Below are positions 1-11,037 of a DNA stretch of 64,000 nucleotides, in pieces. The position numbers were made by a program, and so were the translations under genes. Source of the DNA: Tetradesmus obliquus (taxonomy: Eukaryota > Chlorophyta > Chlorophyceae > Sphaeropleales > Scenedesmaceae). Positions within the stretch are counted from its first letter, which is position 1, and every line of letters begins with the position of its first letter. The notes under the pieces were generated by a model. The model was not told the origin of the DNA. It saw nothing but the letters and a program-made list of their open reading frames with translations, and did no database searches. The stretch spans positions 4,340,001-4,404,000 of the forward strand of contig CP126200.1 of NCBI GenBank assembly GCA_030272155.1, read 5' to 3'.

Positions 1-30
1 CTGTTACACCTTGCTGCCTTGCTGTTGCAG

Positions 31-1406
31 GGCCAGCTGCTTGGGGTTGGCGGCAAGCAGCTGCAGCGCATCAAGCAAGAGTCCGCAGCGCGTGTGGAAG
101 TGAACAACGCAGAAGGAAACCTTAATGGCTCGCACCCGGACCCACTGGACCCAAACCTCCATGCTCTAATTTCAGCAGACAGCCTGGTGAGTGACTGTTT
201 GTGCTAACCACACCACGAGCAACATGCAGCCTGGTGCAGTTGGCATGCACTTCTTGCATAGGCATGCGTGCAAGCTGATGACGCTGCTACTCGCTTGTGA
301 TGCTGGTAGCATCCTCCTGCCATGTTCTGCATGCCCTGGCTGGATGTTTGCCTGCTTGTCTGATTCCCATGCGCTGCTTTGTCACCTTGCCTTGTCCTGC
401 AGAGCAAGGTGCACAAAGCAGCCATGATGGTGTGGGAGCTGCTGGCACCTGTGAATGGCAAGTTCCTGCCGATTGATGTAGTGCCAGGTGGCAGCGTGCG
501 GCTGACTGTGGCCCAGCCAGGGAAAGCAGCGGCTGCAGCGGCAAAGGCAGTTCCGCAGCTCAAACAGGTGCGAGGCTCTGCTGGGTGTGCCGCTGGGCCA
601 GCCTGCTTCAGCTGTTGCATGGTGCTGGTTTCCTGCAAGCCTATGGCTGAGCAGGCATGCATGGGCCCATAGTTAGCCTGCTGTTTTCTGATTTGATTGG
701 GCTGTCCTGCAAGTCAGGCTGTTCTGCTGCCAAGCCAGCAGTGCCGTACATAGTAGGTACTTAGTACTTTGCTGCCAAAAGGTGCGTTGGTGGTTACGCA
801 TGCAGCGCTGCCAGCGTAGACGATACAGCGGGGTTTAAGCAGCAACCAAACAATGCCGCTCTTGCTGTTCATGTTGTTGTTTCAGGGCTTCAAGGCCGGC
901 AGGGCAGATGCTGCACCGTCCGGCAGCGACAACAGCAGCAACAGCAGCAGCAAACAAGACTTGAGCGCAGAGAGCAGGCCAGTGTCAGTGTCGCCCTTGC
1001 TCACACCTGTCACGCCAGCCGCTGCAGCTGGCCAGCGGCCAAGCTGCAGCAGCATAGAGGTGACACCGGACAGCAGCTGCAGCAGCATGCACAGTGTCGG
1101 CAGCGAAAGCAGCAGGTGTGTGTTGTGCCTGTTCAGCAACCTTGATGGCTTTTCGTTACCCCCAGCGGCCATCCCTCCTGCAGCTCAGACCTCAGCTGGA
1201 TGTGCTGGCCATGCTGCTGCGCATGCAACACAAGAACAGCAGCAGCAGCAGCAGCAGCAGCAGGGGCAAGTGGTGGATGAAGCAGTCGCTGGGAGCAGTG
1301 GCTTGCAGGAAGACCAGCTACTGCAGCCAGCCACACCTGGCAGTGGGGCTGGTGCTGCAGCAGCATGCAGCAGTGAATCCAGCAGCATATATATGAGTGA
1401 GCAGCC

Positions 1407-1456
<50 letters not shown>

Positions 1457-1729
1457 GCCCACTTCCTGCAGGACACCAATTAGGCGACAGCCTGAGGTGC
1501 CGGGCCTTTCCTGCACCTTCAGAGCAAACGCCAGGCACAGCAACCAGTCAGCTCAGCCAGGAAACCCACTGCCAATCATCTGGCACAGCAGGCAGTGCAG
1601 CATGGCCAGCACCCACTCCAGCACTGACAGCACCCAGTGAAACAGTGTTGACCGGAGCAGCAGGCGCAGCTGCTGCGCAGGCATGCCTGCTGCCGCCGGG
1701 TGCAATGCTGCAGAAGCCAGACTGGCACG

Positions 1730-1780
<51 letters not shown>

Positions 1781-2943
1781 TGGATAGCCCGGCATTGAGG
1801 TTGGACCTCTCTGAGGACAGCAGCCTTACCAGCTGCTTTCACTATGGCCTTGGGCTCAGCAGCAGCAGCTTGGACAGCAGCAGCAGCTTCACTGCCAAGG
1901 ATAGCCCCGCATTGCAGGCGCTCATTGTAGACCACCAGCGGCAGCAGCAGCAGCAGCAGATGGCGGAGCAGCAGATGCAGCTGGCCATGCACATGATGCA
2001 CATGCAGCAGCAGGCCCAGGGCGGCTCGCTAGGGTCTTCTCAGAGCACGTTTGGCAGCAGCGCGAGCTTGTTTGGCGGCCCCAGCCCTCTGCTGGGTCCC
2101 CGCACAGGCTCCTGTGTGGGCTCTTTTGAGGGTGATGGCTTGCAGCTGGGCCCTAGCGCGCTTGGAGGCATGGCAAGCAGCATGCAGCCGCAGCTGGGAG
2201 TGACTGGGCTGCCTGGGTGCATGCCGCCTGCAGGAATTGGCAGCCTGGGGCTTGCAACAGGGCAGCCGTGCTGCCATGTGCCTGGCTCCCTGGCATGCAC
2301 TGCGGGATTGATGAATCCGGAGTCTCCCGGTGGTGCAGGAGGCGCGGTGTATGGGTCTGTGCCTCTTCAGGAGCAGCAGCGCCTGCTGGCAGCAGATGCT
2401 GCTGCTGCTGCTGCTTGTGCAGGCCTGAGGAGCTGCCTTGAGGGACCAGCGCCTCAGAGCAGCAGCATGGGCCTTCAATATCCAGGGCCAGGCATGGTAG
2501 CTGACACTTTGCATGCAGGCAGTGTGCTGGGTGGCTTGCACTTGCCTGGCAGCAGGGTTAGCTGCTGGGCAGCGGGGCCGAATGAGCTCGCGGGCGGCTC
2601 TGTGCTGCTTGGCATGACGCCACCACCTGCCAGTGCGGCTGACTCCGGCATGTTGAGCAATAGCTGCTTGGGTGGTGAGTCAGCGCGTGCGTCTGGTAGC
2701 AGTGATGCAATGCATCATCATCTATGCCCAGTGACGCCTGGCAGCCAGGGGAGGACGCTGCCACCTGCATGGCAGCAGGCACAGCACGATAATGAGCAGC
2801 AGCAGCAGCAGCAGGAGATGCTGATGATGTTGCATGCGGTGCAGCAGGGGCACTCCGTGCAGCATCAGCAGCAGCTGGCATTGCCGCTCAATGTGTATGC
2901 TGGGCCCAGCGTGGCGCAGCCAGGCAGGGTGAGCATTTGGTGA
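31..2943 (+). CDS. KH-domain RNA-binding protein, polyGln-rich (5' partial)
   Basis: Three exons are visible: 31-186, 403-567 and 886-2943, all joined in phase 0 (donors GTGAGT and GTGCGA, acceptors after TGCAG and TTTCAG). Earlier exons lie outside the window. The first exon carries LLGVGGKQLQRIKQESAARV, a KH-type GxxG loop with the helix and strand that follow; the helix continues across the junction into exon 2 (SKVHKAAMMVWELL). KH domains bind single-stranded RNA or DNA, so a role in RNA handling is inferred. The rest, about 680 residues, is low complexity: Gln runs coded by (CAG)9 to (CAG)16, Ser and Ala runs, Met-Gln-rich stretches and no other recognisable domain. The visible part codes for 792 residues. 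A possible donor (AGG then GTGAGC) lies 14 bases before the stop, so a further 3' exon cannot be excluded. The KH assignment is fairly sure; orthology is not. Confidence 0.72.
1408..1455 (+). repeat. (CAG)16 run coding polyGln
   Basis: Uninterrupted CAG repeat of 48 bp inside the last exon of the KH-domain gene, read as Gln. A (CAG)9 run lies at 1237-1263 and a second (CAG)16 at 1732-1779 in the same exon. Confidence 0.95.
1732..1779 (+). repeat. (CAG)16 run coding polyGln
   Basis: Second pure 48-bp CAG tract of the KH-domain gene, again read as Gln. Pure trinucleotide runs of this length are expected to be length-polymorphic between strains. Confidence 0.95.
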
Positions 2944-4249
2944 TGTACTATTCCGCAGTGCACTCACCAGCCCTGTGCGGTCAGCTCGTTTGTGCGGATG
3001 CAGTCAGGTGATTGTGCCATTCAGACAATGGCACTGCCCAAAGTCTCAGGGCTTGGTACGCCCATTATATGCATCATGCTGAAAGTCGTCCGTGCCAGGC
3101 TGGCAAGTACGATGTTTGTATGCACATGTGCAGTGCATAGCTGCGCAACTGCAGCCTTGACGTGAACTTAAGCCACAATGCTGCACGTCTGACTTGTGGC
3201 ACTTGGCATACAGGCCAGCAATTGGTGCACGTGCTGTTTCACATTGAACAGCCTGTGTCATTGCTGATCAAGTATGGAGGCGAGCCCTCCCAACTTGTAG
3301 CATGCTATTGGGTGCTGATCACCCTGCGGTGACGCTGAAATGCCAGCAAATGGATAGTTTGTGGCATGCCGAACGTCTCTTGTCCAGAGTTGCTGGCTGG
3401 GGCATGGACTGCTTGCGGATACCAAGTGCTGCATGCAGACAATCACGTCAAGTGCACGTGGAATTCACCGAGCTGCGGCAGTGCTGTGAGTCTTAGGCGT
3501 CGCTGCTTTCAAGATAGAGCGAAACGCCCTGGGGGCCCCTGTGGGGCGGAAGAGCTTGCAGTGCGGCCGTCCGTTCAGTCTTTTTGCAATCATAGCGTAT
3601 GTAAATCTGAGAAACTCAAGTGTTGCAAGCACACAGGCAAATCCAAAACGCGTAACGTGTTAGAGACGTCTGGCGCCTGACTTTGTTGAGTGCGTGATAC
3701 GTCAAGAACAATTTTTGTTGTTGGTTTTGTCACTGGTCGACGAAGATCGAACGGGCAGAGGCAGTTGTTGAGTCAGGCGAACGAGACCACGTCCACTTAC
3801 ACGTAGAGAACAGTCGTGTATCTTGTTCAAAGCAGCTCAAGCTGTTGATAGCGTAACCTAGGCACAGGGCTCGGCCACTTGAGGAAGATCGCTGGTGTCA
3901 AGAGTCTTTGCTTGTTGAAAGGTGGTTTCGGTGAGCTTCCAGTTGCGTGCATGAACATCCCTTGACATGCATTGGGTTTCCGTGCTGCCAGCGGCTGCAA
4001 GGGGCGTCTGGGGCCGTGTCCTACCTAGAGTGTGCAGGGGTACCCCCTGCAGCGAACTCCTTTGCTTGCCTGCCCCGCGCCTTCACCATCGCTTCATGCA
4101 TAAAGCAGCCGTTTAACCCACTGTTACTGTGACTTGGCTGTCCATCACAGGCTAGGCGACGTACTCAGGCGGGCATGGGTACAGTGTCAACACAGTAAAC
4201 AACCCCAGTCAGGCTCTGCGCCCCTTGAGTAGCAGCCGCTCTCCATTGC
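2944..4249. other. Gap between KH gene and TMEM19-like gene
   Basis: No gene is supported here. A TGTAA motif at 3600-3604 could be the poly(A) signal of the KH-domain gene, which would give a 3' UTR of roughly 650 bases. The part from about 3700 is less CAG-rich and probably holds the promoter and 5' UTR of the next gene. Confidence 0.5.
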
Positions 4250-4625
4250 ATGCAGCAGCTGCAGTGCAAAGGACTGCAGCTGCAGGCATGGCGGCAACAG
4301 CATGCAGCAGCGCCGCCCAGCAGCAACAGACACGCCAGCAGGAGCACACGCCGCGTGCTGCTGCGGCAGCACGGGCGTGGCTGCGCGCCCCACCCCGACT
4401 TGCTGCTGCTACCTGCTAGCAGCAGCTGTCTGCGTAGCAGGATGTGCAGCAGCAGCGTGTGCTGCAGCGCGGCAGCTGATTCTGGCGCAGGTGATGCTGT
4501 GCGGCCCAGTGCGCAAGCAGCAACCCCAGCAGCAGCGGTGGACATGACAGGCGCAGTGGGCGCTACCAGCAGCAGCTCCACAGCAGGCCCTGGCAGCAGC
4601 AGCGACAGTGGCGTCAGCAGCACTG

Positions 4626-4658
<33 letters not shown>

Positions 4659-7374
4659 GCACACGGGGTGGCTACAGCTCCTACTCCGACATGTACAAAT
4701 CGCTGCATAATACGTTTGGCACGACTGTAGCTGCTGCTGAGGGAGCTTCCCCTGCCAGCAGCCGTAGCAGCCAACCGCAGGAGCTACAGCTGCACACAGC
4801 TGCTGCTGCAAGCAGCAGCAGCAGCAGTGGTGGCAGCGGCTTGGGTGTGGACAGCAGCAACGGCAACGGCCATCAAGCGAGCAGCAGCCCGCCTGCTGCA
4901 GCGCCAACCAAAGCTGCCGAAGCTGCTGCAGCACCATCAGAAGCTGCTGCTGCTGCTGCGCCGTCTGCTGCAGCTGCTGCTGGTGTGGAAGATGCCCTCA
5001 AAAAGGCACAGCAGGCGCTGGCTGCTGCAGAGAGCAGCCTGGACTCCATCCACAAGCTGCGCAGCGCACAGCCACCCAACAAGTGGGCCGAGCTGCTGCA
5101 GGTGCTGCGCAGCGCGGCTGTTGTGGCAGCAGCTGGCTCCGCACTGGTTGCCTCGCATGCTTTTGGGCTGGGCTGGCAGTGGGCGGGTGCTACGCTTGGC
5201 GCCTTGGGGCTTGCAGGTGGGTGGGGTGAGGGTTCAGTGTGTGGCGCCAGGCGCGATGTTGCCATGTGGCATGCCAGCTTGCTGCGCACCGCAGGCATGC
5301 GCAGCCATGCACTCAATAAGAGGGCAACGCTACATACACTCTAATGACCTGCCGCTGGCGCTATTCTCGCGCTAACTTTGCAGCAGTGATAGCGCCACAG
5401 TAGCGCTTGCGCACCCCACCATGGTGTCACACTCAGCTGGTCACTCCTGCAGTGGATGTGATAGTGCTACATCCCACTGCAACTCTCTGCACCGCTGTGC
5501 ATGTGTTTTGCGGTGGCCATCTCTGTTGTGTTTCTTGCAAACTATATATGCAATGTGTTCGCGCCGCTTAGTTGGTCTGACGCCGCTTTTCCTGCCACTG
5601 GCCGAACAACACACCTACCACCACTGCCTGTATACAGCGCGCGCGTACCAGCGCAACGCAGTCACACCAGCCGGTGCCTTTGCAGTGGCAGCAGCATGCC
5701 TCGCAACGCTGGGCTGCAGCTTGCGCTTCGGCGTTGTGATGCTGGCGTATGCTTACACCAGCCACAAGCTGCGGCAGTACAAAGAGGCAAGGCAAGCAGT
5801 GGACTTTGGGGTTGTCTTGAAGCCGCAGCAGCTGCTGCCGCGGGATTGGCCTGAGGTGGGTGGTGCGGCACAACAGCGGGGTGTAGACCCCGCCTGTCTA
5901 GGATTCTGTGGGCCGCGCCAGCTGCATTGCCATCCTGCTTGCATGCATCCACATGCACTATCTCTGTCCAGCAGTGATTGCCAGTCGTTGCCGGCAGCAG
6001 TGGCTGCTTGTAGGTGTCGATGTCTGTCGATGTCTGCCGGAGCTTGCTGGCGCCGCCACCAGCATCAGTGCCTGGTAACGACAGTTCCGTGGTGTCTGCT
6101 ACCCCGCCGGCGCCTGTGTCACAGATGACGCATTCACGCTTCAGCTCTGTCTGCCATGACAGTTCCAATTGTATGTTGAGCTGACGGCTACCTCTGCAAG
6201 TCACCCTCTACACACCTACACCACCTACCAACCACTTTGCTTGCACGCTCATCTGCAAATGCGCCCATTTTTGTCTTTCTTTCAACACCTGCTGCAGGTG
6301 CTGTCCATCGCAGCAGTTCCCACAGTGCTTGCTGTCGCATACGGCGCCATGGCAGGCTGCTTGGACCTACCCTTGGGCACGCTTCCAGCCGTAGAAACCT
6401 GGCGTGCAGACCTGCTCACGCTGTTCCAAGGCGCTGTTCTAGGCTGGTATGCCTGCTGCTGTGGTGATGCCTGGTCCCGGGAACTCGGGGAGCTGTCCGG
6501 TGACATGCCTCGGCTGCTCACCACGCTGCAGCCGGTGCGCAAAGGCACGCATGGTGCGGTTACACTGCTGGGGCTATCTGGCGCTGCTGCTGGTGGGCTG
6601 CTGGTGGGCCTGCTGTTCCATTGTGCCGCGGTGCTGTCGCCTACGCTGTGGGTGTTTGAAGTCCAGGTGAGGCTGCTGCTTGTGTTGCTAGTAGTGAGGT
6701 TGCATTTGCATGCAAGCAGTAGAAGTGGCAGCAGCAGCTGCAGCAACCGGTGTTGTGTTGTCAGGCGGTGGGTGTTGGTGCTGCTTGGCTGCTGTATACA
6801 TAGAGGTTACATAAGTTGTCATGGCTGTGCTATCTGGGTGGGGGCTGTCAGCTGCACCATGCCTGGCCAGTGCTGGCCGGGGCGTGGACGTGAATGCAAT
6901 GGAGTAGATGCCATTGTCTTCCTGCTTCTGCATGGTTTCCCTGCTTGTTGTTGCTTGTGTGCCTGCGCATCGCCTCAAAACCATTAAGCTGCCTACTTAC
7001 CATTATGCCCTCTTGTCCTGCTGCATTGCTTGCACATACTGGCCACGGCGCTGCCATCACCGACGGCCACACGTTTGAATTCAAAACTTGAATCCAAATC
7101 TCAGCGCATGGCGGCCATGAGCCAGTGGCGCATCATCCCCCTGGGTCTCATCGCAGGCGTCTTTGGGTCTCTGGTTGACTCGCTGCTGGGGGCTCTGCTG
7201 CAGTTCACTGGCTTTGACAGCAGCACCTCATCTTTAACTAACACCCCCGGCCCCAAAGTCAGCCGGATTTCAGGCTTTGCATACCCCTGGCTGAACGATC
7301 ACCTGGTGAATGTGCTGGCGGCATCACTCACAGCGGTGCTCACTGCGCTGGCTGCCCTGCGCATGTTTGGGTAG
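4250..7374 (+). CDS. TMEM19/DUF92 family membrane protein, transit-like N-terminus
   Basis: Four exons: 4250-5216, 5638-5855, 6298-6666 and 7105-7374; phases close and give 607 residues. The last ~290 residues are a DUF92 domain of TMEM19 type: RAYQRNAVTPAGAF after a hydrophobic start, then GDAWSRELGELS, PRLLTTLQPVRKGTHGAVTL, and GSLVDSLLGALLQFTGF near the end, with several transmembrane segments. The family includes the plastid phytyl-phosphate kinase VTE6 and animal/plant TMEM19, whose role is poorly known; motif spelling is closer to TMEM19. The first ~90 residues are rich in Arg, Ser, Ala and Gln and nearly free of acidic residues, like an algal plastid transit peptide; a Ser/Ala-rich linker of ~170 residues and a hydrophobic pair follow. 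ATG 4250 is the first in-frame start; a later in-frame ATG (residue MCSSS) is an alternative. Family assignment is firm, location and substrate are inference. Confidence 0.82.
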
Positions 7375-7657
7375 CCAGGTTGTGATGTGGCCGCAGCAGG
7401 TGCCTCAGCACGGGCATGTTTGGACAGCTGGCTCGGCTAGTGGCGCAGCACCTGCTGAGCAGCAGCAGCAGCACCCTGCAGGTGGCGCAGCATGCACAGC
7501 TTGGCTGCTGCCCTCAGCAGGTGCCTCAGCACGGGCATGTTTGGGCAGCTGGCTTTGTTGGTGGCCGGAGCAGGTGCATGAGCATGTGCACAGTTGCGCC
7601 GTGCACAGCAGTACAGCAGTGCTCACTGCGCTGGCTGCCCTGCGCATGTTTGGGTAG
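7331..7657 (+). repeat. Copy of the TMEM19-like gene's terminal 44 bp in its 3' flank
   Basis: Bases 7331-7374, the end of the last exon including the TAG stop, recur at 7614-7657 with a single mismatch, 283 bp downstream. Between them a second pair, at 7396-7433 and 7518-7555, is also nearly identical (offset about 122 bp). The 3' flank was therefore built by nested tandem duplication that included the coding end. Confidence 0.9.
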
Positions 7658-10068
7658 CGCATTGTTGTTGTTGCTGCGGCTGCGCCATTGCAGTGCAACG
7701 GCGATGTCGCGTTCCGTTGACCCGGCTACGTGCGTCACTTGGTCATTGCAGCAGTGCGCACAACGTGCATCGCAGCCAGCTGTGTTGGTGGTCTGCCACG
7801 TTGCAGTTTATGTGTGCGTGTGTCGTGGTGGTGTGTGCTGACACTGTTGCCATGGTTGTGCTGCTGTATCCAGGTGTGCAGTGCTGTGCTGCAACCGTGT
7901 TGGCACCTGAAGCAGTGGGCAGCTGCAGGCTGCTGATCTGGCCTTTGAATAGCTTCCACTTGTTCAATTGCTTTGTGTGCGCAGGTGGCAATGCGCCCTC
8001 TGCATACTGGTATATCTGGCGCTTCAGCACTGCAGACATTAGAAGCTTGCAGCTGGGTTGTACCGGTGTTCTGGTTGCACTCGGGTGTGTGTGTCTAGAA
8101 AAGCCCGGAACTGTGGTTGCTCGTCGTTGTGGTTGAGAGAAGGGTGTGGTTGTGCAGCGTGCCTGCTTGCATGCATGTCGTCTCAGCAGCAAACAAAGCA
8201 GCATTTCATGTCTGTTCTATCAGGTGGATGGGATGCGCAAGAGCAGCATAGCTTGGTTGGTAGCTGTCCCAGGAACATTGTAGGACCTGCACACACCTTT
8301 TCATGTTTGTGCAGTGGAGCTGTTGCTCAGTGGCTTGCCCGCACAGGCCTCCTGGCTGCCAGCACACCTGCTGCTGCTGCTGCTGCTGCAGTTGCCAGCA
8401 ACCAGTCTGCAGAGAGTTATGCATGCGGGTGTGCACAACAGCATGCCTGTCAAACCTATGGCATGAAGACTGGAGGTCGAAACGTGCATTAATGCAGCTG
8501 AGTACATGTTCAGGTGCACCAGGTGATGTGTGTGGAGCACAGCTGCTGTGAGCATGTAGTGTTGAAATCAGAAGGACCAGGGCTCACATGTTGCACTGCG
8601 TGAAGGCCACAGAGCAGCAGCAGCGGTGTGCACCCTTGCGTGTACCTGCTGCTGCATCCTCCCTGGCTCGTCCGTGCTGTGCCTGCTTAGCCACAGCATG
8701 CGGGGCAGTGCTTGCACTGCATGCATGCGCAGTTGCAGACGCACATGCATGTGGCGAGTTGGTTCTGTACAACAGCCAAGTGCTGGACATTGCTGATTGC
8801 TGATTGCTGGAATGGAACACCTAGCAGCATGTGCTGTGTTGCACTGCATGGCTTGCATTTGCGCCCGCGCATTGCGCGTTGCTGGCAGGCATTGTGCATC
8901 TATGAGTGCATATGGTGTGCCTGCAAGGGAATGCTGTTTGATCTGCGTGTGTGCATGCAGGTCCTGCTGCGTCCTGCAGCGCCTGTGGTGTTGACTGAGC
9001 AGAGCAGCGCATGCATCAAGTAAGGAGCGGAGTTGTGGAGCATGTTGACAACCCTGCATGCTGTATGCGACGGTGTTTGGTGCTGTTCTGCGCTGTTCTG
9101 CGCTGTTTGAACAACAGCAGCCCAGTAGGTGTGTGTCGACCCGTGTTGTGTAGAACATGTAGTGCTGCCTCGAGTGAGCAACACTCCTGCGAGGCATGTT
9201 TGCGCAGGCGCAGCTCATGGCTGGATCCAGTTCACCTGTTGTCACGTTGTCATACTGATTTGTCGGTTGCTCTGCACGGCAGCAGGATAAGTAAAATGAC
9301 GAATTCTAGACAAAGCCATAAGTACTGCTGCAAGTCACTTGCTGAAGTGCAGCCCTACCGCTGACTCAGCGAGGTACTCGGAGTGCCTCTGGTATCAACC
9401 TGTGGCCATGGCGTAGCAGCCAGCATGCGCTTGTTGAAAAGTCACAGCGGCTGGTCTTTGCCTGTGGCATGCAGCAGAAGGTGCCTGATGCATGCCGTTG
9501 TCAGTAAAGACTGTACTCTTGCAGGAGCAGTGGCAGGGCGCCGCAGGAGGCTTGCTGAGATTACACCCTGCTCCTGCTGGTTTGAAGTAGCAGTCTTGTG
9601 CATGCACTGACTGATGGTTCTTGCTTGGAAATATGATGTTACTTCCGCGGGCTCAAGCTGTACATCAGCTGCAACATGCAACATCAGTAACACACCACTT
9701 GGGCGGGGGTCTTCTGCTCCAGCATTGCTTGAAGGTGCGCAGCTATGCATTTACCAAGTTTGTTTTCCTTCTGGATCCTGGATCCCAGTTATCGTGCTTT
9801 TACACCACACAGTTGTGCCATTCTCCCTTCACAGCAATTTGAAAGTCGTGTTACAGTGTCATGCCACCTGGGGTTGATGTCTGAGTAGCCTGCCATACTC
9901 TTTTAACAGTGGCGCTCCGCTGGTTCGTAACGAAAAGATTTCCGCGCGGATTGTGGACCACCTAAGCGGGGCCGACTGTGCAATCACAATGACCAGCACA
10001 CCAGCTGCGTGAATTTGCTCTGACAGGGCGGATATCGCCACTTTCGCAATAACATCAAACCAGTGCCT
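7658..10068. other. Long gap without a supported gene
   Basis: Both strands have only scattered open frames with no exon pairs whose phases close, no domain and no clear start. It probably holds the 3' UTR of the TMEM19-like gene and, nearest 10069, the promoter of the TFIIIC gene, where CAG density falls. Confidence 0.4.
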
Positions 10069-11037
10069 ATGAGCGAAACGCAAGATGTTACCTTGACTGA
10101 GGGTGAGGTCCTAGCACTCGCACCAGCATCAGCACCAGCACCAGTAGCGGAAGCAGCAGCAGCAGCAGCAGCAGCAACGTGCATCAGGCCCTGAAGCAGA
10201 TACGTGTTTGTGCAGGAGACGAGGAGGTGCAATACGTCTTTGTGGCTCTGCCCAAGGATGCAGACGCTGCAAGCTTTGGTGCGGGCACTGTTGTGCAATT
10301 TGAGGTGAGTCGCTGGACCTTACACGGCCTGAACACTGCAGGACAGAGATGGCGTCGCCACACTGCAGCATACGTAGACACATGCATCTGTACAGGCGAA
10401 TTACATGACTAAATGTCTACTGCTAGCCGCCGGGCACGCTGCACTGCTTGGCCTGTGAATGAAAGTGTCACTGGAACATCTGTGCCTGCTGAGCAATCCG
10501 CTCAAGCTGCCTTGCAGGCAGCAGTGCTACAGTAGTGCAGCTGCTGCCTTGCTTCCAACAATGATATTCCATCACCAGCAGGCTTCCTTATGGCTGTAGC
10601 ACACTGCCGTAGCGCCACTCAGTACAGACTCCTGTACCACCTGCTTCGGTGAACCCTGTTTCAAGCATCGTGCACACATGCAATTGCATTCTGACACGTG
10701 TTGCGTGTTGTGTCCTGTTGGCAGAGATCTTGCAGAGTTCTTAGCATGTAAAGCAGATGGCAGCGCTCGACCGAAGTAGGCGTTGCAAGAGTTATCTTAC
10801 TAGGATCGTGATGAACATAAGAAGTGCTGTATCTGTTTTGCCCTGCAGGGCCTAGGCACTGAGAGGCCGCTGCTGCGCAGCCAGCAGGGGGACAGCGCGC
10901 TTGTTGGAGCGTACCAGGACACCTTGGGTTCGCTGCTGCTGGTGAAGGAGCAACCTGGTGCTGCTTTCAACTCCAAGAACACATACAGCGTGATCGGCCA
11001 CACAGAAAAGCAGCTGGCAATGGCGCGTTCAGACTAG
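10069..11037 (+). CDS. TFIIIC subunit 6-like protein (tau55-related, GTF3C6 type)
   Basis: Three exons: 10069-10102, 10216-10304 and 10849-11037, joined in phases 1 and 0, giving 103 residues. The start is fixed by the small first exon (MSETQDVTLTEG), whose GTGAGG donor leaves exactly the one base exon 2 needs. The product reads DEEVQYVFVALPKDADAASF, a short strand ending VVQFEGLGTERPLL, then ALVGAYQDTLGSLLLVKEQ. This matches the TFIIIC_sub6 domain: a Val/Phe-rich strand, a leucine turn and the Gly-x-Tyr-x-(D/E)-T-x-G signature. In other eukaryotes this subunit belongs to the RNA polymerase III factor TFIIIC, which binds the internal promoters of tRNA genes. The protein is little more than the domain; the acidic or basic tails of animal GTF3C6 are missing. 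Intron 1 contains a GCA/CAG run. Confidence 0.75.
10721..10776 (+). repeat. Short coding-like fossil shared with an SDC intron
   Basis: In the second intron of the TFIIIC gene. It matches 21075-21127, in the last intron of serine decarboxylase, over about 50 bp. Translated in the same frame the two read LAEFLACKADGSARPK and [16 protein letters not shown], so similarity is stronger as protein than as DNA. This suggests a dispersed element that once encoded protein; its family is unknown. Confidence 0.65.

Noticed and set aside
1133-1543. Minus-strand polyAla and polyCys frames opposite the KH gene
   Set aside because: They are the antisense reading of CAG runs in a well-supported plus-strand exon.
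8568-9245. Long minus-strand open frame (225 codons)
   Set aside because: Starts at a non-ATG codon, is rich in Cys, His and Arg in no pattern, and has no domain or splice context; typical of GC-rich non-coding sequence.
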